A DNA stretch of 64,000 nt, taken from NCBI RefSeq assembly GCF_018130065.1, contig NZ_JAFCME010000013.1:124001-188000 (forward strand), read 5' to 3'. Source of the DNA: Bradyrhizobium sp. AUGA SZCCT0158. Lineage in GTDB: Bacteria > Pseudomonadota > Alphaproteobacteria > Rhizobiales > Xanthobacteraceae. The notes under the pieces were generated by a model. The model was not told where the DNA came from. It did not search any database and saw nothing but the letters and a program-made list of their open reading frames with translations. Of this stretch, positions 52,504-60,742 are shown in pieces. Numbering within the stretch: position 1 is the first letter of the stretch; every line of letters begins with the position of its first letter. Position numbers and translations under genes: made by a program.

Positions 52504-53771
52504 AGATGCGTGCTTCGTTGAAAATTGCCTCGTTGAAAATTGCTTCGGTGAGAATTGCCCCGTTGAGAATCGCGGCGCTGGTGGCCGCGATGTTGTTCGT
52601 GGTGGTGCTGCCCGCGCGCGCCGCCGATCCGGCAACCGCCGACGATACCGCCAGGTTTCTCGCCGGCATGATGCCCTCGGCCGACTCGCCGCTGATGCCG
52701 CTGACCAGGGAGCCGGCCTGGCAGCGCCACGCCAAATTCTTCGACAATGCGTTCGCGCAGCTCGAGCAACGGCAATTGTCGAAGATCCGCGCCTGGGCGG
52801 ATAGCAACCTGGCGGCGCCGCGGCCGACCATGTTCTACATGTTCTCGGGGCCGGACTTCCTCTACGCCGACGCGTTCTATTCGAAGGCGACGACCTACGT
52901 GCTGAGCGCGCTCGAGCCGACGGGCTCGGTGCCGGATCTGACGAGACTGCCGCGCGGCGGTGTTGGCGCCGCGCTCTACAGCGTGGAGCGTTCGCTGAGT
53001 TCGATCCTGAGCTTCAGCTTCTTCATCACCAAGCAGATGAAGACCGATCTGAGTGCCGGCCAGATCAACGGCACCTTGCCGGTCCTCTATGTGTTTCTTG
53101 CGCGCTCGGGCAAGACCATCCGCAGCGTCACGCCGGTGGCGCTGGACGACAAGGGCGCGGCGTATTTCGGCAACGAGAACCCCGGGCCGAACGCGGTGCG
53201 CGGCACGCGCATCGTCTTCGCCGGCAGCGACGGCGCGGAAAAGACGCTGTATTATTTCTCGACCGATCTTTCCAATTCCGGCGTCAAGGTCACGGGCTTC
53301 CTGAAATTCTGTTCGACGCTGGCGCCCGGCAACAGCCTGATCAAGAGCGCGTCCTATCTGCTGCACTCCGGCAATTTCACCACGGTGCGCGATTACATCC
53401 TCGCCAACAGCGCCACCATCATCCAGGACGATTCCGGCGTTCCGCTTCACTACTACAGCCCGAAGAAATGGCGCTTCTTTCCGTTCGGCCGTTATGCCGG
53501 CCCGATCGACGAGTTCCCGGGGCGATATCAGCCATCCTATGCCGAACTGTTCAGGCGCGCGCAGCCGATGGATTTCGGTATCGGCTATCGCTGGCGCACG
53601 CATGAATCGAACTTGCTGCTGTCGGTCAGGTTGCCCGACGACGGCACTGGCAGCCAGGAGACGACGTCATCGGCCGAGCCGCCACCGCCGCCGCCACCGC
53701 GTCCCAGAAAGCCGCGTCCGCCGGCGCCGATCGAACCGCAGCCGAGAGGCGGCTTCTTCTTCTGGCGCTAG
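52500..53771 (+). CDS. Secreted conserved hypothetical protein
   Basis: 423 residues, start overlapping the permease stop. The N-terminus has four imperfect five-residue repeats (SLKIA, SLKIA, SVRIA, PLRIA) ahead of a signal peptide core LVAAMLFVVVLPARAA. The mature protein includes RPTMFYMFSGPDFLYADAFY, YYFSTDLSNSGVKV and SASYLLHSGNFTTVRDYILA, and a Pro-rich tail. No known domain; similar proteins occur in rhizobia. Probably periplasmic. Coupling to a permease could mean a shared role, not demonstrated. Confidence 0.8.
   Translation: MKMRASLKIASLKIASVRIAPLRIAALVAAMLFVVVLPARAADPATADDTARFLAGMMPSADSPLMPLTREPAWQRHAKFFDNAFAQLEQRQLSKIRAWADSNLAAPRPTMFYMFSGPDFLYADAFYSKATTYVLSALEPTGSVPDLTRLPRGGVGAALYSVERSLSSILSFSFFITKQMKTDLSAGQINGTLPVLYVFLARSGKTIRSVTPVALDDKGAAYFGNENPGPNAVRGTRIVFAGSDGAEKTLYYFSTDLSNSGVKVTGFLKFCSTLAPGNSLIKSASYLLHSGNFTTVRDYILANSATIIQDDSGVPLHYYSPKKWRFFPFGRYAGPIDEFPGRYQPSYAELFRRAQPMDFGIGYRWRTHESNLLLSVRLPDDGTGSQETTSSAEPPPPPPPRPRKPRPPAPIEPQPRGGFFFWR
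52515..52574 (+). repeat. Four 15-bp in-frame tandem repeats
   Basis: Units TCGTTGAAAATTGCC, TCGTTGAAAATTGCT, TCGGTGAGAATTGCC and CCGTTGAGAATCGCG encode the repeated SLKIA-type pentapeptides at the N-terminus of the secreted protein. Confidence 0.9.
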
Positions 53772-53786
53772 CTCGTCCGGGTTGAT

Positions 53787-54176
53787 TCACAAGGTGTCGT
53801 GTTCGCCGGCGCGCAACGACGGCGCGTTGACGCCGCGCCATCGGCCGTAGCGCCACGGCAGATACCATCGCGCGCCCGGCGGTTTTGCGATCGGGACGTT
53901 GTCGATCCCGGACGTGCCCCAGGGCTGACAGCGTAAGATCCGCGCCAGCGTCATCCATCCGCCGCCCCAAAGACCGAAGCGTTCGATGGCCTCGTCGCCA
54001 TAGACCGAGCAGGTCGGCAGGTGGCGGCAGTTGTAGCCGACCAGCGGCGACAGCGTGCGCCGGTAAATCCAGATCAGCCCGCGCCCCGCGTTGCGGGGCA
54101 AGCGCCGGACCGTCGTGGCACAATCTATGCATTGTGATTTTGTGCAATGTGATCTTGTGCACTGTGATGACGGCAT
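53787..54176 (-). CDS. yidD: Membrane protein insertion efficiency factor
   Basis: 129 residues from the ATG at 54176. The YidD core is clear: RGLIWIYRRTLSPLVGYNCR, HLPTCSVYGDEAIERFGLWG, GGWMTLARILRCQPWG with its conserved Cys residues. YidD sits at the inner membrane and helps YidC-dependent insertion. The first 25 or so residues contain a Cys-rich repeat (QCTRS-HCTKS-QCIDC), unusual for YidD; a TTG start after it is possible. No yidC or rpmH is near, unlike the usual context. Confidence 0.88.
   Translation of the reverse strand: MPSSQCTRSHCTKSQCIDCATTVRRLPRNAGRGLIWIYRRTLSPLVGYNCRHLPTCSVYGDEAIERFGLWGGGWMTLARILRCQPWGTSGIDNVPIAKPPGARWYLPWRYGRWRGVNAPSLRAGEHDTL
54122..54166 (-). repeat. Three 15-bp tandem repeats at the 5' end of yidD
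   Basis: On the minus strand CACAGTGCACAAGAT, CACATTGCACAAAAT and a diverged CACAATGCATAGATT follow each other in frame. Confidence 0.85.
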
Positions 54177-54433
54177 GAATGACTGTTCCATATGGCTTGC
54201 CGAACGATCTCCGTACTCTTGCGGGGTTCCACGGTAAGGAACTGAACATACGCAGATATTTACGCCACAGTTGGAAACTATCCGATGGTTTATTGGCGAT
54301 GCAGCAAAGGTACTATGGACGCTCGCAGGGCGCACGGTTACCTTTTTGATAACGCCGGTATGACAGAATCATGTGGCGTTGAAGTGGGGCCATTGCCGTT
54401 GCTCGCCGATAGGGCTTGGGGGAAGGAACCAAA

Positions 54434-55387
54434 TTGAGGTTTGTTACGTCGGCTAAAATTCGCGGCTTGGCCATGCTCGGTGCCACCGCCCTCTGTATCG
54501 CATTGCCTGGCGCGATCACCACGCCGGTCAACTCGGCGCACGCCGGCGTGACCCTCGAAGAACGCAAACTGCCGATGCACTTCAAGTGGGTCGCATGCCA
54601 GCCGGACTGCAAGGGCTGGGTCTCCGCCGTCGGCATCGTCACCGCGGACAGTCCCAAGGCATTCGAAGAGTTCGCGCGCGATCGCCAGCTTGGCGGCGCC
54701 ACCATCGTGCTCGATTCCAGCGGCGGGTCGGTCAATGATTCCATTGCGCTCGGCCGCAGGTTCCGTGCCCTCGGCGCGCTGACGACGGTCGGCACCACCG
54801 TGCGCACGCAGACGGCGCAGGGCGAACGCGCCCATGTCGTTCCGGAAGCCTATTGCGAGTCGATGTGCGTGTTCCTGCTGCTGTCCGGCAAGACGCGTTA
54901 TGTGTCGCCGGCCTCGCATGTCCGCGTGCATCAGATCTGGATGGGCGATCGCGCCGATGACGCCAAGGCGGCGAGCTACACCGCGCAGGATCTGATGATC
55001 GTTGAGCGCGACATCGGCCGGCTCGCCAAGTTCACCTTCGACATGGGCGGAACCGGCGATCTGTTGTCGCTCGCGCTGAGCGTGCCGCCGTGGGAAGATC
55101 TGCACAAATTGTCGGCGGCCGAATTGCGCCTGACCAATCTCATCACGACCGACGCCGTGGCCGACGTGCTGCCGCGTGACTCATCGACGCCGGTTGCCGA
55201 ACTGAAGTCCAAGCCGACGCAGGATCGGTTTGTCAGCTCCTCGGTTGAGGAGCGGGCGACGGTACAGCCGGCGAAGTCGACCAAGACCGCCGAAGCTTCG
55301 GTTCCCACCGGTGGCGTCGCGGCGACAGAAGCCGCGGTTCCGACCGGCGGCGCCGCCGCGCCGGCGCCGGCTCAGCCGCAGAAGTAA
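54434..55387 (+). CDS. COG3904-type periplasmic protein with ClpP-like fold
   Basis: 317 residues from the TTG at 54434, which has GGAAGGAA eight bases upstream. Signal peptide (LAMLGATALCIALPGAITTP). The domain resembles ClpP/crotonase proteins: IVLDSSGGSVNDSIALGRRF, YCESMCVFLLLSGK with a candidate nucleophile Ser between two cysteines, and SHVRVHQIWMG with a candidate His. A C-terminal Ala/Pro/Thr-rich tail follows residue 265. It is likely a periplasmic protease-like protein; catalysis is unproven. A decayed paralogue lies at 46397. Confidence 0.85.
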   Translation: MRFVTSAKIRGLAMLGATALCIALPGAITTPVNSAHAGVTLEERKLPMHFKWVACQPDCKGWVSAVGIVTADSPKAFEEFARDRQLGGATIVLDSSGGSVNDSIALGRRFRALGALTTVGTTVRTQTAQGERAHVVPEAYCESMCVFLLLSGKTRYVSPASHVRVHQIWMGDRADDAKAASYTAQDLMIVERDIGRLAKFTFDMGGTGDLLSLALSVPPWEDLHKLSAAELRLTNLITTDAVADVLPRDSSTPVAELKSKPTQDRFVSSSVEERATVQPAKSTKTAEASVPTGGVAATEAAVPTGGAAAPAPAQPQK

Positions 55388-55389
55388 AT

Positions 55390-55819
55390 CTATCCCGTCA
55401 TGGTCAGGATCGCGCACCTTGCGCGCGCTTGAACGGCGACGCCGGAAGGCTCGAAATCCGATACATTGCGCGTTACGACGGTGAGCCCGTGTTCGAGTGC
55501 CGTCGCCGCGATCATGAGATCGGCGCTGTCATTGCCGAGAGCGGCGCTCAGGGCGCCCCAGCGCCGCGCCGTTCGCAGGTCGAATGGCACGACCCGCTCG
55601 CCGTAGAGGGTTAGGATTCGGTCCAGCCATTCTGCAAGAGCGCCCGCAAAGCGTGGGTCGGTCGTGCGCTGTCGCGTAATTCCGCGCTCAATTGCGCCAA
55701 TGCTAATGACGCTGAGGAAGAGATCGGTTGTCCGCTGTCGTTCAAACCATTTGACAACCCATCGGATCGCGCTTGCGCTTGCGCAGCTCGGATAGCGTAA
55801 CGGTATCGATCAGGAACAT
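55390..55819 (-). pseudogene. PIN-domain (VapC-type) toxin, frameshifted
   Basis: The start FLIDTVTLSELRKRKRDP at 55819 carries the first PIN acidic residue. A one- or two-base indel near 55750 then gives a stop (CQMV). In another frame it continues VVKWFERQRTTDLFLSVISI, then DLRTARRWGALSAALGNDSA, DLMIAATALEHGLTVVTRN to the stop at 55390. All PIN acidic residues exist but cannot be made as one protein. Its start overlaps the antitoxin stop by one base. Confidence 0.85.
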
Positions 55820-56076
55820 CAGAGATCGAGGTCGCGCAAGCGCACGTTGCGGCGCGGAAAGTCGCCATCGTCCTGTGGCATGGCAAGCAGCGCATCGGCA
55901 AAGGACGGTGCCTGGGCACGTTCGAGGTGCCGCAAGCGCTCGTACTCCACGACGTCCACCACGACTACGGCGGGCTTGCCGTGCTTGGTCACCGTCTGCG
56001 GCACGCACCGCGCGGCCTCGACGACCTCGCTGAAGCGGTTCTTCGCATCCTGTACCGACCAACTGCGCTGGGCCAT
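55819..56076 (-). CDS. Phd/YefM-type antitoxin
   Basis: 85 residues: WSVQDAKNRFSEVVEAARCV and PQTVTKHGKPAVVVVDVVEY are the Phd/YefM DNA-binding part, and the C-terminal DALLAMPQDDGDFPRRN is the toxin-binding tail. It partners the PIN toxin gene that follows with a TGATG overlap. The toxin is broken, so the antitoxin may persist as an orphan repressor. A palindrome 16 bp upstream of the start is its likely operator. Confidence 0.92.
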   Translation of the reverse strand: MAQRSWSVQDAKNRFSEVVEAARCVPQTVTKHGKPAVVVVDVVEYERLRHLERAQAPSFADALLAMPQDDGDFPRRNVRLRDLDL

Positions 56077-56091
56077 GCCTCAGTCTCACTA

Positions 56092-56106
56092 GCTAGAATT
56101 TCTAGC
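56092..56106. promoter_or_regulatory. Candidate antitoxin operator GCTAGAATTTCTAGC
   Basis: Perfect 7-bp dyad around one central base, directly upstream of the Phd-type antitoxin start at 56076, where such proteins bind to autoregulate. Confidence 0.65.
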
Positions 56107-56180
56107 CAGAATACGATTGGAGCCGTCCACGGGCACCGCCGCGCCGGCGCCAGCCCGCGAAGTAAACCACGCCAAATGGT

Positions 56181-56277
56181 GTCATCGCGAAAGCGGATGA
56201 TCCAGTAGGCCGCGGCGTCTGTAGTTGATCGAGAATTCCCGGCGTACTGGATGCCCCGCTTTCGCGGAGCATGACAG
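56181..56277. repeat. Palindromic repeat pair (TACTGGATGC family)
   Basis: GTCATCGCGAAAGCGGATGA and the inverted TGCCCCGCTTTCGCGGAGCA with TACTGGAT/ATCCAGTA inside. Same family as 39503-39608. It fills the gap between the antitoxin operator and the Fe-S scaffold gene. Confidence 0.75.
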
Positions 56278-56306
56278 TGGTGTTTTGGGACGGCGTACCG
56301 CTGCGC

Positions 56307-56750
56307 CTACGCCGGCTGCTTCGCCTTGGCCTCGATCTGGCCGACCGCATCGACCACCGCATCGAAGGTCAGCATGGTCGAGGCATGCCGCGCCTTGTAG
56401 TCGCGCACCGGTTCGAGCAGCGCGATGTCGGCCCATTTGCCCTGCGGCGGCTGGCCGTTTTCCTTCAGCATCTTGCGCACGGTCTCGCGCAACTCGCGCA
56501 GCTCGCTCGCGGTCGAGCCGATGACATGGCTCGCCATGATTGAGGAGGAGGCCTGTCCGAGCGCGCAGGCCTTCACGTCATGGGCGAAGTCGGAAACGAC
56601 CGGCCCGTCCATCTTGAGGTCGATCTTGACGGTGGAACCGCACAGTTTGGAATGGGCGGTGGCGCTGGCGTCGGGGTCGGGGAGGCGGCCCAGACGGGGG
56701 ATATTGCCGGCCAACTCGATGATGCGCTTGTTGTAAATGTCGTTCAGCAT
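56307..56750 (-). CDS. Iron-sulfur cluster scaffold (IscU/SufU-like)
   Basis: 147 residues. LNDIYNKRIIELAGNIPRLG at the start, Cys37 in HSKLCGSTVKIDLK and Cys62 in DVKACALGQASSSIMASH give two of the three scaffold cysteines. At the third position the sequence is DYKARHASTM, with no Cys but a His. Alphaproteobacterial members of this branch share that loss, so the role may be cluster transfer or another function. Divergent from folE. Confidence 0.85.
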   Translation of the reverse strand: MLNDIYNKRIIELAGNIPRLGRLPDPDASATAHSKLCGSTVKIDLKMDGPVVSDFAHDVKACALGQASSSIMASHVIGSTASELRELRETVRKMLKENGQPPQGKWADIALLEPVRDYKARHASTMLTFDAVVDAVGQIEAKAKQPA

Positions 56751-56802
56751 GGAGCAAGGTCTCGGGCCCGCGGGCGGGAGTGCCCTTGGCGGCAGGGTTT
56801 CA

Positions 56803-56821
56803 CCGTCCTATATATGGACGG
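56803..56821. promoter_or_regulatory. Palindrome CCGTCC-TATATAT-GGACGG
   Basis: 6-bp arms around TATATAT in the divergent gap between the scaffold gene (start 56750) and folE (start 56989). The centre could also serve as a -10 box; an operator spanning a promoter is plausible. Confidence 0.4.
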
Positions 56822-56879
56822 TCATGGCGGAAATACAGTCCGTCCATGTCGCCACGGCGGCCTGATTGGAAGCCAATTC

Positions 56880-56988
56880 TACCCCGGTGGTGTTAGGAAC
56901 AAGGGGACTCAGGCGCCCGGCGGCAAACAAACCCGCCCCGTCTGCCCGGTGACACTCCGGTCTGAAGGACCGGTCGAACGGAGAAGAC
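56880..56988 (+). promoter_or_regulatory. Structured folE leader, candidate THF-II riboswitch
   Basis: CCGGTC (56957-56962) and GACCGG (56968-56973) form a hairpin with loop TGAAG. CTCCG (56955-56959) can instead pair with CGGAG (56979-56983), which is the folE ribosome site. The two pairings exclude each other. The THF-II (folE) riboswitch class is known upstream of folE in alphaproteobacteria; assignment here is by position and switch-like pairing, not by a model match. Confidence 0.4.
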
Positions 56989-57693
56989 ATGGACGCATTG
57001 ATCAAATCCCTTCGCCCCAGCAAGACTGAGGTCAAATCGCCTGAGGTGGCGCCGGACACCCGCCCCGCCGAACTCGATCCCGCCGAATTCCTGGCCGCTG
57101 CCGTCCGTGCCGATCAGCCGCGCCCGTCGCGCGCCGAGGCCGAAGCGGCCGTCCATACGCTGCTCAGCTATATCGGCGAGAACCCCGGCCGTGAGGGCTT
57201 GCTCGACACCCCGCGCCGGGTCGTCGAGGCCTTCGACGAGCTCTACCAGGGCTATCACCAGTGCCCGGCCGAAGTGCTCGACCGCACGTTTGGTGAAACC
57301 GCGGGCTATGACGATTTCGTCCTGATCCGCGACATCGAATTCACCTCGCAATGCGAGCATCACATGATGCCGTTCTACGGCAAGGCGCATATCGCCTATA
57401 CGCCGGTCGAACGGGTCGTCGGGTTGTCGAAGCTCGCACGCCTGACCGACATCTTCGCACGCCGCCTGCAGACGCAGGAGCATCTCACCGCGCAGATCGC
57501 AGCCGCGATCGACGAGGTGCTCAAGCCCCGCGGAGTTGCCGTCGTGATCGAGGCGGAGCATACCTGCATGTCGGTGCGCGGCGTCGCCAAGCACGGTGCG
57601 ATGACCTTCACCAGCCGCTATACCGGCATGTTCCGCGACAATCCGGCGGAGCAGGCGCGTTTCCTGTCCATGGTGCGAGGTCCGGCCCGGTAA
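56989..57693 (+). CDS. folE: GTP cyclohydrolase I
   Basis: 234 residues. An N-terminal extension of about 40 residues, then the FolE core: LLDTPRRVVEAFDELYQGY, Zn ligands Cys122 and His125 in SQCEHHMMPFYGKAHIAY, Cys193 in EAEHTCMSVRGVAKHG, and AIDEVLKPRGVAVVIE. It converts GTP to dihydroneopterin triphosphate, the first step of folate synthesis. hisI follows 29 bp later on the same strand. Confidence 0.96.
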   Translation: MDALIKSLRPSKTEVKSPEVAPDTRPAELDPAEFLAAAVRADQPRPSRAEAEAAVHTLLSYIGENPGREGLLDTPRRVVEAFDELYQGYHQCPAEVLDRTFGETAGYDDFVLIRDIEFTSQCEHHMMPFYGKAHIAYTPVERVVGLSKLARLTDIFARRLQTQEHLTAQIAAAIDEVLKPRGVAVVIEAEHTCMSVRGVAKHGAMTFTSRYTGMFRDNPAEQARFLSMVRGPAR

Positions 57694-57721
57694 CCTCGCT
57701 TGAATCTTCGCGAGGCCCGCC

Positions 57722-58150
57722 GTGTCCACATCCGCAGATATCAACGACCGCGAGGAAGGGCTGGCGTTCCAGCCCAAATTCGACGCGTCGGGTCTTTTGA
57801 CCTGCGTGGCGACCGATGCTGCTACCGGCGACGTGCTGATGGTCGCGCACATGAACGACGAGGCGCTGCGCAAGACCATCGCCAGCGGCGAGGCCTGGTA
57901 CTTCAGCCGCTCGCGCAAGGCGCTGTGGCGCAAGGGAGAGAGCTCCGGACACACCCAGCGCGTGGTCGAGATGCGGATGGATTGCGATCAGGACGCGATC
58001 TGGATTCGCGTCGAGCAGCACGGCGCGGCGTGCCACACCGGCCGGCAGTCGTGCTTCTATCGCGCGGTCACGGCGAGCGACGGCGGCGCGCAGCTGTCGT
58101 TTGTCGATGCGGACCGGCTGTTTGATCCGAACGCGGTGTATCGAAAATGA
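57722..58150 (+). CDS. hisI: Phosphoribosyl-AMP cyclohydrolase
   Basis: 142 residues from a GTG. Landmarks: LMVAHMNDEALRKTIASGEA, WYFSRSRKALWRKGESSGHT and the Zn/Mg site MDCDQDAIWIRVEQHGAACH, then GRQSCFYR. It opens the purine ring of PR-AMP in step 3 of histidine synthesis. No fused HisE domain. Its place behind folE is common in rhizobia; both enzymes are Zn-dependent purine-ring hydrolases. Confidence 0.96.
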   Translation: MSTSADINDREEGLAFQPKFDASGLLTCVATDAATGDVLMVAHMNDEALRKTIASGEAWYFSRSRKALWRKGESSGHTQRVVEMRMDCDQDAIWIRVEQHGAACHTGRQSCFYRAVTASDGGAQLSFVDADRLFDPNAVYRK

Positions 58151-58189
58151 TCCGTTGTTGCGCTGGCGGCCTCGCCGGACGCTCGGTTT

Positions 58190-59173
58190 TTACTCCGATG
58201 GCTTGACGCCAAGGTCGCGCAGGATACCGAGCATCACATCACTGTCGCGCTTGAAAATGCGAGCCGTCGTTTCGAGATTGGCTGGGGAACTCAGCAGAAA
58301 GTTGTTCAGCATCTGCTGGACCTTGGAGTCGGATCCGGCCTGGATCAATAGCTCCGAGATCCGCTGGACGATATCCTGCGGTGTGCCGGTTGGTACGGCA
58401 AAAGTGGTGAATGCGCGAAGGTCGTAGAAGTCGCCGACGGCGCCCTGTTCAGTCATTGTAGGCGTGTCCGGATAGGGTGGCAGGCGGCTGCCTACCACGC
58501 CGATCAGGTTTCCGGTTCCCGCCTGTATGACGGGGGCTGCCGCGGCATAGCTTCCTGCGGCGCCATCCAGCGTCTGTCCCGCGATGTCATTCCACATCGG
58601 CGCCTCGCCGCGGTATTGGACGACCTGAAATTGAATGCCGTATTGCTTCGCCATTGTCGCTATGAGGACGTGCGGCGTCGAACCCACGCCGTACGATCCC
58701 CAGTTCAGGCTGCCGACTTTTTTTCCATATTCAATGAACTCTCGAAGATTTTTTGCTCCCGTCTTCTTCGCCGCCACCACCGGACCCCCGGCGCCGCTGA
58801 CCATCGTCAGATAAATGAAGTCTCTCTCGGGATCGTAGGGAAGGTCCTTCACCGTAAGCCGGTTCTGGATGAGTGACGAGGAGATCGTGCACAGGATGGT
58901 GGTGCCGTCCGGTTCTGCGCGTTTCGCTTCCGACACGCCAATGACGCCGCCTGCGCCGGCCTTGTTTTCGATGATGACCGTCTTTCCCACCTGCCGCGCC
59001 AGATAGTCACCGAAGGCCCGCGCGATGCCATCCGTCTGGCCGCCCGCCGGATACGGCACGAGAATACGAATCTGGCGTGCGGGCCACGCGGTTTGCGCCT
59101 CGGTCTTTACGGACGGGGCGCACAACATCGCCGCCGAACCTGTCACCAACGTTCGCCGCGTCAGCTTTTTCAT
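58190..59173 (-). CDS. Tripartite tricarboxylate transporter binding protein (Bug/TctC)
   Basis: 327 residues. A twin-Arg-like leader (LTRRTLVTGSAAMLCAPSVK) precedes the Bug fold: RILVPYPAGGQTDGIARAFG, VIIENKAGAGGVIGVSEAKR, and MTEQGAVGDFYDLRAFTTFAV. Bug proteins bind carboxylates in the periplasm. No TctA/TctB membrane partner is near, as is often so. Divergent from the CoA transferase at 59431, suggesting uptake and CoA activation of an organic acid. Confidence 0.9.
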   Translation of the reverse strand: MKKLTRRTLVTGSAAMLCAPSVKTEAQTAWPARQIRILVPYPAGGQTDGIARAFGDYLARQVGKTVIIENKAGAGGVIGVSEAKRAEPDGTTILCTISSSLIQNRLTVKDLPYDPERDFIYLTMVSGAGGPVVAAKKTGAKNLREFIEYGKKVGSLNWGSYGVGSTPHVLIATMAKQYGIQFQVVQYRGEAPMWNDIAGQTLDGAAGSYAAAAPVIQAGTGNLIGVVGSRLPPYPDTPTMTEQGAVGDFYDLRAFTTFAVPTGTPQDIVQRISELLIQAGSDSKVQQMLNNFLLSSPANLETTARIFKRDSDVMLGILRDLGVKPSE

Positions 59174-59430
59174 TTTCCTGCCCTGTTGTTTTCTTTTCTA
59201 TCGTTCGACTGCGAAGACCAAGCGGGGTTGAGAAGTAGCACAGAACTCCCCGCTTTGGCCTGGCGGCCGAGTATAGCGGCGATGTAAATCAAGCGAAGGT
59301 CGTGGATGTCGCACTGATATTCCGCACCGTGGATTGTGTCTGCTTAGAATCAAAAGTTGACGTACCGGCTGGCCGCCTTGTCGCGGAAATCATTCCCTGT
59401 AATCTGGCGCAAACATAAGGGAAAAGTTCG

Positions 59431-60618
59431 ATGAGGGGAGTTCTGGAGGGCGTGCGCGTCCTGGATTTCGGTCGCTATATCGCGGGACCGTATTGCGCGA
59501 CACTGCTGGCCGAGTTTGGCGCCGAGGTCATTCGCGTGGAGAAGCGTGACGGCAGCGAAGATCGCTTTGTGGCACCGGTCGGCGAAGGTGGCGAAGGCGC
59601 ACTGTTCCTGCAGATCAACCGGAACAAGAAGTGCATCACGCTCAATCCGATGAAGCCGGAGGGGCAGGAGGTGATGCGTCGGCTGGTTGCAACTGCGGAC
59701 GTGGTCGTCGCCAACCTGCCGCCGCAGACGCTGCGCGCGATGAAGCTCGATTACGATTCATTGAAAGCGATCAAGTCCGACATCATCCTCACGACGGCAA
59801 CTGCATTCGGCGGGCCGGGGCCTTGGTCCGACCGCGTCGGCTTCGACGGTGTCGGGCAGGTCATGTCGGGTTCGGTATACATGACCGGCGCCGGCGACCC
59901 GCCTTACCGGGCCGCGGTGAATTGGGTTGATTTCGGAACCGCGCTGCACTGTGCGTTCGGGACGCTTGCCGCTCTGATCGAGCGCGGCAAATCCGGGCGC
60001 GGGCAGATCGTCGAGGGCGCGTTGCTTGCAACCGCGTTGTCGTTCACCAACGCAACGTTGATCGAGCAGGCCGTGATCAAGGCCAATCGCGTTCCGACCG
60101 GCAATCTCGGCCAGACCGCTGCGCCGGCCGACATTTACCGCACCCGGGACGGCTGGGTGCTGTGCCAGGTCACGGGTCATCCACTGTTCATTCGTTGGGC
60201 AAGGTTGATGGGCGAAGAGGACCAATGGCTGAGCGATCCGCGCTTTGCGGACGACATCAAGCGCGGCGACAACGGCGCTGTCATCAGCGAACGGATGGCG
60301 CGCTGGTGCGCCGAGCGCACCACGCAGGAAGCGGTCGACACGCTGGGGGAAGCGATGATTCCGGCCGGACCGGTGCTCAGCCCGCAACAGGCGCTCGATC
60401 ATCCGCATATTCGCGCTGCCGGCTTCATGCAGGATGTCGATTATCCGGGCCTGCCGAGACCCGCGCCGGTCGTACGGGCTGCCGTCCGGCTGTCGGAAAC
60501 GCCGGGTGAAATCGCGGCGCGCCCGCCGATGCTGGGCGAGCACACCGATCTGGTCCTGGCCGAGCTCGGCTATGACCCGGCTGCAATTGCGGCGCTTCGA
60601 CAAGGCGGTGTCATTTAG
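59431..60618 (+). CDS. Family III CoA transferase (CaiB/BaiF)
   Basis: 395 residues. LEGVRVLDFGRYIAGPYCAT at the start, GAEVIRVEKRDGSEDRF, NRNKKCITLNPMKPEGQEV, and the second domain with PTGNLGQTAAPADIYRTRDG. The family catalytic Asp lies in the NWVDFGTALHCA region. It moves CoA between an acyl-CoA and a carboxylic acid. Substrate unknown; the divergent Bug protein hints at an imported acid. Confidence 0.92.
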   Translation: MRGVLEGVRVLDFGRYIAGPYCATLLAEFGAEVIRVEKRDGSEDRFVAPVGEGGEGALFLQINRNKKCITLNPMKPEGQEVMRRLVATADVVVANLPPQTLRAMKLDYDSLKAIKSDIILTTATAFGGPGPWSDRVGFDGVGQVMSGSVYMTGAGDPPYRAAVNWVDFGTALHCAFGTLAALIERGKSGRGQIVEGALLATALSFTNATLIEQAVIKANRVPTGNLGQTAAPADIYRTRDGWVLCQVTGHPLFIRWARLMGEEDQWLSDPRFADDIKRGDNGAVISERMARWCAERTTQEAVDTLGEAMIPAGPVLSPQQALDHPHIRAAGFMQDVDYPGLPRPAPVVRAAVRLSETPGEIAARPPMLGEHTDLVLAELGYDPAAIAALRQGGVI

Positions 60619-60742
60619 CGGATAGGTCGCCTTAACCTCCCATTAACCATAACTGTCCCAGTGTGGCGCCGTATTGGGCGCTGATTGCGATTTTCGCTTT
60701 AGGCCGCGCGGTCGTTTCGCGGGGAGCGGGGCACCAGGAAAC

